The notes beneath the pieces are model-generated. The model ran no database searches. It worked only from the letters and a program-made list of their open reading frames with translations, and had not been told where the DNA came from. A program made the translations under genes and the position numbers. From positions 7,614,124 through 7,678,123 of the forward strand of contig JAQFVV010012446.1 of NCBI GenBank assembly GCA_028023455.1: a stretch of DNA of 64,000 nucleotides, given 5' to 3'. The stretch comes from Epiperipatus broadwayi. Its lineage: Eukaryota; Onychophora; Udeonychophora; Euonychophora; Peripatidae. Shown in pieces: positions 46,190 through 57,142 of the stretch (position 1 is the stretch's first letter; each line of letters opens with the position of its first letter).

Positions 46190-48200
46190 TTAAATTTCTT
46201 CCACTTCACAGATCACACAATTTATTCTGATCCTCTTTTCTTATCCTACTCTCTAAAAATAAATGTTCAATATTCTCTCTACCATGTTCACACAAGCTAT
46301 ATCCATATTTGGAATCATTACTTCATTTTGCTTTCTTTCCATAATGCCTAAAGCTTCTGCACCAAATAACATAACCTTCCTTTAGTTTTATAATGCATTC
46401 TCTCATCTTTTATATATTTCTTATATAACTCCAAACTATTTTTTATATTCATATTTATTCTCTGCAACTCATTCTTTTTCTTTAATCAACTTAGCTAACT
46501 TCTTTTTCAATCTCTCATAATAAAGTATCTATAATATCTTCTGTACTCATTTCTTGTATAAATATATGGAAATAAATGGTTTTATCTACTAACTTTGCCT
46601 ATCGGAAAATTTTTCTTGGCCAAAGTTTTTGTTATGTTCTTTCTGTAATCCAATTAAATATTATTTTTATTAATCTATTTTTATTCATGTATTCAAATCT
46701 TCCAAATATTTTAATAATTTTTATTTCGTCATTAAAAAGATGTCCATGTCATTTGATCTAAAAATGTCTCATTCGCTTCCCACTTATCACTCCATGCATA
46801 TCTAATTCCTTCTTTCATATTTTTATCTAAAAATTTCTGAGTTTTTGATTAATACAAATTGTATCATTTCAAAATGTTAAAATAGGCACCATCATTTGTT
46901 TCCAAATATTTCACCATCCCTGATGTTTATTATATAAAGAACGAGGCAAATGGGTCTATTTTTAATTGATTCCATTTTATTTTATGCTTTTTTCTCAACT
47001 TTAATTTCTGACCATCTATATAATTTCTTTTTTCCATTTAATAAAGTGCTTAAATATACTTCTCCATTTTTTTAAACCAAATATCTGTAACTTTCCAAAG
47101 AAAATGCAGATAATAATGGCATCTTTGTTTCAATATAACTAAGGATACCTCAATGGATATTATTCCGGTAAAGATTCTTACTCATTCTTGATAATCCTAA
47201 GTCTATCCTTATATCTCCCACAATGTACTTCTATCTACTTTATCATAAGCCTTTTCTAAATCTAAAAATAAATAAATAATAGTTTTCTTTTTAAGACATT
47301 TCAGTCAACTAATATACAATAGTTACTATTCTTCTGGAATGAAATCTCTTAATCTCTCCCAAAATTTTATACTCTTTCATCCAAGTCCTAATCCTAATCA
47401 TTAAAGTATGTGTAAATTAATTATAAAATTATGGGAGTTATTGTTATCAATATATAACTAGTTAACTCCCTAAAATCTTTCTCATTTCTTTTATATAATA
47501 ATTTAATTTTCATAACTTTCCATCCGTTTGGAATCTTATCAACTATAATTTTATTAAAACCTTTTTTAAAAATCAAATCATGCTTATTTTTTCACAATGA
47601 CAATCATTTCAGTTGCCATATCTATTTCTCCGGCTTTTCCCCTTTTCCATCTATTTATTGCTTTATTTAATTCTGCATCTACCATTCTATTCATTTTATA
47701 AATTAAACTCTTTAATGAATCGTATTTTCTTATCAACTCTCCTTCATCAAAGTTATAGTCATTACAAACTTTTTAAAGTTCTTCATAAGCCGCACATTCC
47801 ATTTCTTCTGCATTTAATAATAGAATAATCTTTTTTTTAAATATTTTCTACTTTATATGTCTCCAAAATTTTTCACAAACGTTCCTTCTTGCTTTGCTAA
47901 TTTTCTCCCATTAACATCTTATTAAGTCCATCCTATTTCTTTTCTATCTTAATTGTTTTCTGGCTATTTATTCTTTGACTAGCCCACCTAATCATTCTCT
48001 TTTTTTCTGTTTGCCTCTTAATAGGCTCTTTATAACCTCTACATGCTTACCTTTTCTAATATTCTAAAGAAGCATTGTTTCCATCCCATTTGTTCTTGCT
48101 TCATTACTTTTAAGCTCATCACCTTTCGTAAATGCTTCCAAGATACTATTAAACCTAACTAATTAACCTCATTGTTTATTTCCCACCCACCCCTGTCAAT
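46190..48200 (-). pseudogene. Decayed LINE reverse transcriptase, second family
   Basis: The whole stretch is pyrimidine-rich on the plus strand, so it is purine-rich on the coding minus strand. With many frame changes I read GKAGEIDMATEMI (near 47640), FLDLEKAYDKVDRSTLWEI (near 47270-47215, the RT motif with catalytic D), AEALGIMERKQNEVM (near 46350-46310) and a knuckle remnant with EHGRENIEHLF (near 46290-46250). It is the RT to C-terminal half of a LINE whose 5' half is at 50150-51180. It is far too mutated to code. Confidence 0.75.
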
Positions 48201-48773
48201 ATAGATAGACATTACATTACTTAGTCTATCAAATGCCTCTAATACTTAAAAATTATGACCACCACTATATTGTTTTCTTTCTCATTAAACACCTTTATTC
48301 TGTATCACGTTTTAATATTCTTTACATTATTTAATACAAATATAAGTATACAATCGAAAAGAATTTTAAAACATAGTATTTATACTTTACCTATATATAT
48401 ATATAGTAACTTTTTTTAATTGGGTGACCGTCCATAGTATTGTCGATTAAAAAAAATATTGAATAAATTATTTTTTTTTAAATACCATTTTTCAAATCGG
48501 AATGAATTATTCTCCAATCATCATAAAGCCACAAAATTCTGATTTAAAATTGAAGTTATTTATTAAAATACCAAAAATAATTTTTGCGCTGGCATTTATG
48601 AAAATATCTCTTTTCAGCGAATGAATCACAATTTTGGCTTTATCATAAATTATGGGTTCATTTGACTTGTTATCTTAAAATCAAAGTTTTTCACATGTAA
48701 TCTGATTATAATCATTCCTTTTTTGGTTTATATATTTTAGGATACTTTTTTACTTTCTTTATGCCATTTTATA
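48201..48773. other. Non-coding interval between LINE parts
   Basis: Probably decayed LINE plus unknown sequence. (TA)n at 48400-48413. Confidence 0.4.
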
Positions 48774-48955
48774 AAGCAAAGATGTTTGCTGTATGGTGGT
48801 GCTTGGTAAATCCCTCTTCTGTATTTTCCTATCTAAAATTCTCAGACTAAGTTCAAGCTTATGTGTTTCATCAGAAAAATAGTCTGGGAATTTTGAATAG
48901 GAAAGCATAGGACATGGATTTATAAGACACTGTCACCTAACAACTATCATTGCTT
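48774..48955. mobile_element. FB2 fold-back, short form
   Basis: AAAGCAAAGATGTTTGCTGT ... CCTATCTAAAATTCTCAGAC pairs with GTCTGGGAATTTTGAATAGG ... CAACTATCATTGCTTT. It abuts the next FB2 element with no spacer. Confidence 0.7.
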
Positions 48956-49469
48956 TACGCAGAGGCAAAACTCTTCATACAGTAGTGCCATTCAGTGCAA
49001 GCCAGAGTAATCAATGGATGCAGGAAAGTTTTGCATAAAATCCCTATCTGATGCCCTATTCATCCGATATCACCAGACTAGATTCTAGCTTGCGGCTTTC
49101 ATCAGTGAGGAATCTTGGATCTGAGAGCACTGCATTTAGATCTTATAAATGGATGCAGAAATATTTGTGCATAAAATCCCTATCTAATGTTCTATTCATC
49201 CAATATTTCAAGACTAGCTTCTAGATTGTGTCTTTCATTAGTGAGGAGTCTTGGATCTGAGAGCACTGCATCTTGGTTATAAGATCTAGATGCAGTGCTA
49301 TCAGATCCAAGACTCCTCACTGATGAAAGCCACAAGCTAGCATCTAATGTGGGGATATCAGATGGGTAGGCATTAGATAGGAATTTTAGGCTCAAACCTT
49401 TCTGCATTCCTTGATTACTCCGACTTGCACAGAGTGGTGCAATCATATAGAGAGTTTTGCCTCTGTGTA
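48956..49469. mobile_element. FB2 fold-back with internally duplicated left arm
   Basis: ACGCAGAGGCAAAACTCTTC at the left pairs with GAGAGTTTTGCCTCTGTGTA at the right. Just inside, GTAGTGCCATTCAGTGCAAG pairs with CTTGCACAGAGTGGTGCAAT. The inner left arm, from AAATGGATGCAG through CATCAGTGAGGAGTCTTGGA, is repeated (about 49000-49140 and 49145-49275) while the right arm (49285-49440) is single. Confidence 0.85.
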
Positions 49470-49912
49470 GTTTGTGTAAGCATAAAAAATGCCAATCATG
49501 TGATGTTTAGTGGTTTATTCATTGCTTTAAAGTGACATAAAGACCATAAAAAAGCATGATATTAAAGAAATATGTAAACTAAAGTTGTGATGTTATGTGA
49601 TATTTTCTTGGTTTATTTATTTTACAAATAAGTTGCATAAATAATGGTAAATATATAAATTACTATATAAAGTATAAAATTTTTCTTACTAAAATAAGAA
49701 AAAAAAAGCTTGCTCCTAAAGCCTGGGAATAAAAAATCTATGAACAAGTGGCATTGTCAGTTCCTTTATATTATGTTCTCTGTGCGATAGTATCAATAAG
49801 TGGTATTTTTGGCACTTTTGATTTTATACTATGTGTACTCTACTGACATGTTCAGATTTTTTTAAACTAATAAAATAAATTTTAGATAACATTTTCCATT
49901 ACCAAATGAACT
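49470..49912. other. Non-coding spacer inside the split LINE
   Basis: Starts with the FB2-linked phrase AATCATGTGATGTTTAGTGG; otherwise nothing. Confidence 0.45.
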
Positions 49913-50008
49913 AAAATTGGCAAAATAATGTTGTAGATGGATGCAAAAACAGTGAAGAAAAAAATTGGCAAAATAATGTTGTAGATGGATGCAAAAACAG
50001 TAAAGAAA
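49913..50008. repeat. 48-bp tandem duplication
   Basis: AAAATTGGCAAAATAATGTT begins at 49913 and again at 49961, with the rest of the 48-bp unit almost identical. Confidence 0.92.
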
Positions 50009-50149
50009 AGCCAAAAGTGACAGTGGCGCCATCAGAATGTGCAGAAGGCATACAACGAACAAGATGACCAGTTAATTTTTAACTTTTTTAAATTCATTTT
50101 TATTTATAAACATGTAATAAATGACATACTTCAGATTTTGCTGGACTAG

Positions 50150-51180
50150 GTAAACTCCTGATTACATATGTTACTTAAATTGCCAATTTTCAATCCTTCT
50201 TCCTCATATTTTTTTTTAATAATGCTACATTTACATTCTCCAATCTATTAATTTTATTAGGATGGCCATTTATATCACTGGCAAATGATATTTTACAAGA
50301 CCTATTTACATCTTTATGCAAACATAAATAAATACTTTCATTTTATTTTTTTACATCTTTCATTTCCAATAGCTAAATATACTATACCATAGGTCCATAT
50401 TTTTATTATCAAGTTCAATTTTATCAGCAGATATTATTTATAAATTTATTTCTAAGATATTATTTTTAACAATAATCCCTATATTTCCTCTTTTCTCATC
50501 ATATTTATTCAATCTCTTCCATTTATATTTTTGAAGATGGAATTATTTTTTCATCTCTTCAATGTGTTTCTATCACTGCTAACAAGCCATATATTTCTCC
50601 AATAAAATCCTTCAAATTTCTTCACTTATTCATATCTTTATCTTTTTGCATATCATTATTAGACTCTAAGCCTTTCGTTTAAGTTTTCTTATAATTATTC
50701 CTGGTTTCTTTTGTAAAAAAAATCATTTCAATCTTTACATTTTCCATTATTCTATCCTCACGCATATTTTATCTTATTCACATCTCTAAATATAAACATA
50801 GCTTTCCTTTTTCATATTTATTCTCAACATTACATTTTCACATTTATTCCACTCCCTTCTTTAGCTTAATGGATCATACAATGTATTGTAAATTAGTTTT
50901 ATATTTTATCATCTCCTTAAATGTAGCCCAATCCTCTTAAATAAATCCATATTTTTTAATAAACACATCCCATACATCTAAAAAATTAATGTCATCATTT
51001 TAATTCAAACATTTTAGCTTCCAATTTATTCCATGAATCTTATTCAAATTTATCTCACTATCAAACCTTGATATTAATCCCCTCCCCTCACTCTTACCTA
51101 CCCATACTTCTCCTTCCAATTCACAATACTAATCTTTAAACTAGCTAATTATTTTTTCAGTACCACTGTGTATGTAATTT
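50150..51180 (-). pseudogene. Decayed LINE endonuclease domain
   Basis: On the minus strand, with stops and shifts, VIETH (near 50577-50563) and SDINGHP (near 50280-50258) stand for the E-T-H and GD.N.H motifs of the apurinic-type endonuclease of LINEs; WKRLNKYDEKRGNIGIIVKN lies between (about 50535-50470). It has the right order and strand to be the 5' half of the LINE at 46190-48200, separated by FB2 insertions. It nicks target DNA in living elements; this copy cannot. Confidence 0.65.
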
Positions 51181-51202
51181 ATTCCCAGTAGCACCTCACT
51201 CC

Positions 51203-51440
51203 TTACAGTAGTGCCACCCAGTGCAAAACATAATAATCAATGTATGCTAGAAGGGCATCAAAATCTCTATCTAGTGCCTGCTCATTCAATATCTCCAATC
51301 TAGTTTCTAGCTTGTGACCTTCATCAGTGAGGAGTCTTGGATCTGAGAGCACTGTACCTCGATTTTGTTGCATAAATCTTCTAGCATTCACTGATTACTA
51401 TGGCCTACTCTAGGTGGTACTACTATATGAAGAGAATTGC
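51203..51440. mobile_element. FB2 fold-back element
   Basis: CCTTACAGTAGTGCCACCCA ... TCAATGTATGCTAGAAG pairs with CTTCTAGCATTCACTGATTA ... AGGTGGTACTACTATATGAA. The core has TTCATCAGTGAGGAGTCTTG and GATCTGAGAGCACTG. The minus frame over it is a shadow. Confidence 0.85.
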
Positions 51441-52484
51441 TAATGTTTTAAAAGGTTGGTGATTATGTGATGATCATTTGTTCCCACCAATAGTATTATC
51501 TTTATTTGTTTTTTTTAACCACTTTAATAATGTCTAAAACTATACCTACTGGAGAAAAACACCCTTACATCCTTTTCTGTATCATTTTTGCTAATATATT
51601 CTATTGAATCATCCATTAATACATTCTTCTTTCTTTTATTTCCTGCAATCACCTTCTTTCTCTGTAGCATATTCTTATCATTCTATCAATCTACTTTCAC
51701 TATTAGCATATTCATTTCAAATAATTTATTTCCAGAATTATTTTGCACCATTGATGTTGTTTGATATGTCAAAAGATCATATTACAAATATTCTCAATAT
51801 CAGAATTCAAAACTAATTCCTCAACTTCAATATATTCACTAAATGATGAATCTTCACATTTAGAATGTAAAGTATTTGTAATTATATTCAAATTATATGT
51901 CCAATTTGAATTTCTCAGATTATCAGTCATTGGATTATTGCCATCTAGCAGTCATTGTTTTATTTAAATAAGATTAAAAAGATACACCGTATAATCAAGA
52001 CCAGTCTAAAAGTTTTGGTACCCCTATACAAATTTCAATGATTAATAATTGCCTTTCCTTTGCTACTACATATCTTGTGCATTGAATACCCTCCATATCT
52101 ATTTTATACATGCAGCAGACCTAAAATGTATGCATAATATATCTAATTAAAATAAGTAATACATTTTTTTCTTTAAGCGATGTTTGCTATTTCACTTTAA
52201 AATTTGCACCTTAGGTGATTGATCAGTACGCCTATAGCTTGTTCCAACCCTGGTTATAATTATATATAATTAATCCAGAAACAAATAATAGTTGAGAAAA
52301 ACAAGATTATATATGTAGATTCTATGGCTCAAAATAGTTTCTTGGAAAAGATTGATATGATTAAAAGATAACCGCGCTGTACGAAACTATAATCGTAGTT
52401 AAAGTTAAATAGAAAATACAGATCTAGAGAAGCTTATATTTACTAATTATCGTTTAATTATTATTATGCGTGTTTTGCAGTAAT
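51441..52484 (-). other. Possible LINE 5' region (ORF1-like), then spacer
   Basis: About 51500-51940 keeps the plus-strand pyrimidine bias of the LINE to its left. A minus frame reads TLHSKCEDSSFSEYIEVEEL and SDIENICNMI before a stop. This may be the ORF1 or linker of the decayed LINE, but no family motif confirms it. From about 51970 to 52484 I see nothing. Confidence 0.3.
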
Positions 52485-52570
52485 AATATGATAGACTCTG
52501 GGGCTAAAGTCTTAGGATTAATTTCAGTTCAAGCACTTCCGGTACTATGGATTTTCAAGTAATAAAGATC
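52485..52570 (+). mobile_element. SINE family A, partial copy
   Basis: GATAGACTCTGGGGCTAAAG, then CAGTTCAAGCACTTCCGGTA; the head is decayed. Confidence 0.5.
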
Positions 52571-53325
52571 TTCGATTATTTATTTTATATATTGCTTGCC
52601 TACCCTGAATTCTTTTTAAAAGTTCGGTTGCTCAGACATATAGTTCAAGATTAATGAACTAAAGGCCCTTTATGTAGATTTTATTTTATTTATTTGATAA
52701 TAATATAACATTTATTCAACTGGAGATATCTGAAAATTTTAATATAAAATTGTAATAACTATAAAAATATTAATATAATATTAAGTGCATTGAAAATCTA
52801 ATCGCTGAATTAGCGTTTCTGAACAAAAAATCAATTCCTTTTGATATTCCCTTCACAAACGATGATAGTAAAAATTAACGGAGTCTAGTAATTACAATAC
52901 AAAATGAAACCTTGTTAGGATCGCTTTTCCTACTGCTGATTTTAACTATATGCAATGATTTGACTTCTTTTTTTTTTTTTTTACTTTTAATACAATTTGC
53001 TTGTAATTACCATTAAAGACTCATTAGATATTTAATTAGATTTTAGATTAGCGATGTCATTTAAAAACTCATCACATAGAAATGTAAATTAGCGATTTTA
53101 TAGAAAAAGGAAGAGAAAATAGCTTAAGCGAAATAATAAAAGAGATTTCTAGAAGAACAGAGATAATATGACAAATGTCTTCCCCTCCCCCCTTAATCAC
53201 TTATATGGCTGAAAATAAGAAGTAAAGGGTTATAGTTATATAAAATATTACAGCATCTATAATTAATTGATTTTATTAAATATAGTATACTCCTTTTTGC
53301 CAGTAACACGCAAGATTTCTCATCT
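52571..53325. other. Non-coding A+T-rich spacer
   Basis: Nothing recognised; a poly-T tract lies near 52968-52985. Confidence 0.45.
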
Positions 53326-53329
53326 TCAC

Positions 53330-53755
53330 ATTGCTTTAGCGCCGTCTACTGTAAACTTGAGTAATCAATAGACACTAGATGTTATGATGTAATAAAATTT
53401 TTATTTCCAGATTGACGGAGTTTCTTTTGGCTCAGTCAGTGAAGACTAGGATTCAGAGCTGCAACTAATACATTTATGCATATAGAAGTCACTTTTTACT
53501 ATTTTCTATTACTCAAACTAACAATTTGAAATTGAAAAGCCTGAGTTTAAAACCATAGTACTTTTTTAAACATTTCGAGTTATTAGTTTGAGTAGGATAA
53601 AAGTAAAAAGGCGCTGCTAGATGCATAAAGCTTTGAACTCTAATCTTCATTAATGAAGGCAAAACCCAAAAACTGATCAATTTGGAGATGTACATTTTAT
53701 AGCAACATATCAACTAGTGGTTCATTAATTACTCAATTTTACAGTAGATGTCCCT
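53330..53755. mobile_element. FB2-related fold-back, decayed
   Basis: GCGCCGTCTACTGTAAACTT ... AGTAATCAATAGACAC at 53339-53370 pairs with ATTACTCAATTTTACAGTAG near 53730. Inside, TTACTCAAACTAACAATTTG (53511) and TTATTAGTTTGAGTAG (53580) form a nested inverted pair, so a second small element may have inserted. Confidence 0.6.
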
Positions 53756-53814
53756 AAGGTAGGATGAAGGTAATTGCTCTTGATATATTTTTTTTGAACA
53801 AATCTGAAGGTTCT

Positions 53815-54028
53815 ACTTATTCTACTTCAGAGCCATCTATTGAAAGCTTGAAACATTAATGGACAATAAATGGCCTTGCCATAATCATGGCCTTAGATAT
53901 AATTTTTTGGCTATTATCCATATCCATTGAATGATAGAATTAGTTTGAGAATGTGGATCTAACACTATCATCTGTATCTATTGATTACTCAGACTAACAA
54001 TAGATGACTCTGAAAAAGTGAATTATTT
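53815..54028. mobile_element. FB2-related fold-back (214 bp)
   Basis: TTCTACTTCAGAGCCATCTA pairs with AATAGATGACTCTGAAAAAG; ATGGCCTTGCCATAATCATG sits in the centre. Confidence 0.72.
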
Positions 54029-54770
54029 AATGTTTTTAATGCAGATGTAAATAATAAAATTATTTTCAAATTGTTTTTTCTTTTTTAGTTTTAATCAGTG
54101 CATTCCTCGTTTCCTTAAAACAAAATAGTTTTAAATATTTATTCCTTCTGGCTCTGCTTATATTATTAAGGTTTATCCGAAGAATGTCAATAATAACATG
54201 TTTTATCTTAAAATTTATTTAATTTTAATTTACAGCTCACAAATAAAAATTACTCCTTAGTTGTAGCTTCGTTTCAAATTGACTAAATACAAGGAATTGA
54301 GAACAGTTTGTGCAATGTACGCATTATGTTAGTGTGTTAGTAGATATAGACGCACAAACAAACTCTGTTTATATATATTACAAACTAAGTAACATTATAC
54401 TGTAATCTTTCTTTTTCTGTTTTAATTAATTTAATAGATGCATTTCTAAAAGCTTCAAAATCAACAAAACATTTCTTGTTTTTTATACAATTACATAAAT
54501 AACAACAATAAATAATTAAGTCACGTGATGTATGACTTTGTTTTCCTTACTATAAATAACAACAATATTTTTTCACCTTCAAAATAGATTTTGGTATTAA
54601 AAGAAATCGCTTTGCTTCCGGCTATTATTATAAATTCAGACAATGAAAGTATTGCTTTCTATAGTTCTGAAAATTTACAATTATAAATATAAATTTTAAA
54701 TAACAATACTTTTATTTATTTTTTAAACTTATTTATATAAAAGAAGATTTAAATAAAATATGTCACTATA
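54029..54770. other. Non-coding spacer
   Basis: Contains AAGTCACGTGATGTATGACT at 54518, a piece of the repeat end described at 43904. No gene. Confidence 0.45.
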
Positions 54771-55036
54771 AATGTAATAAAGCTGAAAATAAAAAAGTAG
54801 AGATAAAATTATATACACCTTCAAATTAAATTAAAAGAAGAATAAGCAGTTTGTAAAGTAAGTAAATAATTAAAAGTCTGAGTTCAAATCCCTTATAATT
54901 GCAAATGTAATAAAACTGAAAATAAAAAACTAAAGATAAAATTATATATACATTCAAATTAAATTAAAAAAAGAATAAGCAGTTTGTAAAGTAAGTAAAT
55001 AATTGAAAGTCTGAGTTCAAATCCCTTATAATTGCA
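54771..55036. repeat. 133-bp tandem duplication
   Basis: AATGTAATAA(A)GCTGAAAATA begins at 54771 and recurs at 54904; both units end with GAGTTCAAATCCCTTATAAT, a box B-like phrase also seen at the end of FB3 copies. Confidence 0.9.
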
Positions 55037-55084
55037 TTAAGTTTAGTATAAACAATATACATGTATTTAAATATTACATATTCA

Positions 55085-55510
55085 ACCTGTATTCTGCCCA
55101 TCCCATGGACATATTAAGGTCCTATGTGTGAAGGGTCAGATTGATTTAAGGTCAACAAGAGTATGACAATAATATTGGCATCATCAAGGGCTTTGAGCAT
55201 TTCATCCTCGGATTTTCAATAATATGGATGGCTGAAGAGTTGGAGAGTGAAAAAGATTGAAGCTTGTTCATTAAAGTTTGAAGATTTGCTATCTTAATAT
55301 AAACTGAGCAGTGATTGTATATATGGGTTGGAGATGGTTCAGCATGAAATACATATATTGAAGATCATTTATTTTTTTCACATGTATGTTGTCATGCATA
55401 TCAGTTGTATAAGGTAGATTTTATAGCTGCAGAGTATTTGAAAGTCTGAATTCAAGTCTCTTATAATTACATTGAGTTTAGTATAAAAAATATACATGTA
55501 TTTAAATATT
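55085..55510 (+). mobile_element. FB3 copy (single arm)
   Basis: CCTATGTGTGAAGGGTCAGA, GATGGCTGAAGAGTTGGAGA, TTTGCTATCTTAATATAAAC and CAGCATGAAATACATATATT match the arms at 42.4, 59.2 and 63.0 kb. No inverted partner nearby. Confidence 0.75.
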
Positions 55511-55524
55511 GAATGGCTTTAATA

Positions 55525-55625
55525 ACTCAGAATTCATAAAAAGTTTGAGAGCTGGCAGTGAGATGAAGTTCGGACTTGGGGCTCAAGAATCTGCCACTCT
55601 AACTACTAAGCCAAACCATACAGGG
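55525..55625 (-). mobile_element. SINE family A copy
   Basis: AATTCATAAAAAGTTTGAGA, GGCTCAAGAATCTGCCACTC and AACTACTAAGCCAAACCATA read, on the minus strand, as a box A-like head and box B region. The 76-codon minus frame that starts just inside it is not a gene. Confidence 0.6.
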
Positions 55626-55778
55626 AAGAAACTCAAAAAGAAATATACCCAAGATAGTCTTGAATAAAAAGGGCAGATATGGATGTACGCTCAAGGATGT
55701 ACGCATGTAGATCCAAAATCTCACCCTATGTTTAAAAGTAGAAGGAATATACACTGAAATTCCAATGTCTTTATTTCC
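55626..55778. other. Non-coding spacer
   Basis: Nothing recognised. Confidence 0.4.
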
Positions 55779-55786
55779 CTGTATAT

Positions 55787-56151
55787 CAGGGGTCCCCAAC
55801 CCAATGCCCGCGGGCACCATAGTTCCCACAGACCATTTTACATGTGCCCACCACTATCCGAACATGATAAAAAATTATTTATCTGATACAAATAAATTTA
55901 ATTTTTAAAATTTCTTATAAATTATTGTATTATATTATAATCAAATTGTAGGGCATACTATTTTACAGCATAAAAATATAAACGTTAATTATATGTTAAA
56001 ATTTTATTTTTGAAATAAATATTTTTTTGTACATTATGGGTATTATTAACAATATCAAACTATAAATTTACATTGAAAAAATAAATGGTGCCCGCCACCT
56101 GGGTGGTATTACAGAACGTGCTCTTAAGTGCAAAGAGGTTGGGGACCCCTG
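55787..56151. mobile_element. hAT MITE with perfect 8-bp target duplication (365 bp)
   Basis: The element starts CAGGGGTCCCCAACC and ends GGTTGGGGACCCCTG, which are exact inverted ends of 15 bp. CTGTATAT lies on both sides (55779-55786 and 56152-56159), the 8-bp duplication typical of hAT transposition. Inner sequences GCCCGCGGGCACC and GGTGCCCGCC are also inverted. The middle is A+T-rich and codes for nothing, so a hAT transposase is needed in trans. The intact ends and duplication imply a fairly recent insertion. The CAGGGGTCCCCAA end type is known from hAT families, some spread between animal groups. Confidence 0.96.
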
Positions 56152-56159
56152 CTGTATAT

Positions 56160-56297
56160 CTACATTTAGTCCATATAAACACAGGAACAACTAAGAATAG
56201 GTGAATTCATTCTATTCTTGATATCTTTGATCAACATTTAGTGCTTTTAAGTCATAGCCTGGGGGGGGATGATTTATTCCCTTTGTTTACATATATC
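56160..56297. other. Short spacer
   Basis: Nothing recognised. Confidence 0.4.
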
Positions 56298-56400
56298 AAT
56301 ATAAACTTCATTAATACTTCTTTAACCCTTTAAGCAAATATTTTTTATTTATAACAGTTTTGACTGTCCTAGCAGTCTTCTTCAGGTGAAGTTTATATTG
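56298..56400. mobile_element. Fold-back element related to FB1 (about 100 bp)
   Basis: CAATATAAACTTC at the left and GAAGTTTATATTG at the right are inverted ends; the centre AACAGTTTTGACTGTCCTAG and CAGTCTTCTTCAG is the FB1 core. The right end is followed by a near repeat, GAAAAGTTTATATTGAAATA. Confidence 0.75.
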
Positions 56401-57050
56401 GAATATGAAAAGTTTATATTGAAATATGAAAAAAAGCAAAATATTGAGGGAGAAAGAAGTAGATAAGAGATATATATTGTTTACATATACATTGAGCTAT
56501 GTTTAATTTAAAGTTTGGTCCATATAAGTAACATTTTTATCCTGCTTTTTTCAACCTAGATCCAGAAACTGTCATGTGATTACACACTTCTTCGCCCAGA
56601 ACAATTATGATGGCTCACTTTTGAGTATTTATTGGTTACAAGTTAGTCTGTGTCCATGTGTTTTATAAATTCATTAATTAAATCAGCTTATATTTTATTG
56701 CCGTTACTATTTTATCCCTAACATATACCTCCTAAGCTTACCCTCAATAATGAACTTGACAACATTATAAAGCTCTCTAAATCAGATTCGGTAAATAATA
56801 TTGCTGACCAATAAAACAACAATAACATAAACAAGTAGCTAATGGCATAAACAAATTAATCACATAACTAAGGCAGCAAATCTGATAAGTTACATTAGGA
56901 TTTTGACAACTACCTATAAACCAGGTATATTTGAAAGACAAAGAGACCTATTTACTAATCCATAACTAGAATAAAAATATACAGCAGGGAATTACTCTGA
57001 CATCATGTGATTATCATTTTCTATGCATATGCAAGCTGTTAATGCAAGTG
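56401..57050. other. Non-coding spacer
   Basis: Nothing recognised. Confidence 0.4.
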
Positions 57051-57054
57051 GCAA

Positions 57055-57142
57055 ACTCTCCGTACAGTAGTGTCTCTTAGCAAATCCATTGATTACTGAC
57101 ATTTGCACTGGGTGGTGCTTTTGTGTGGAGAGTTTGCTAGTG
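57055..57142. mobile_element. FB2 fold-back, minimal form (about 88 bp)
   Basis: GCAAACTCTCCGTACAGTAG pairs with TGTGTGGAGAGTTTGC; inner GATTACTGACATTTGCACTG matches the family arm. It contains ends only, without the central core. Confidence 0.75.
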
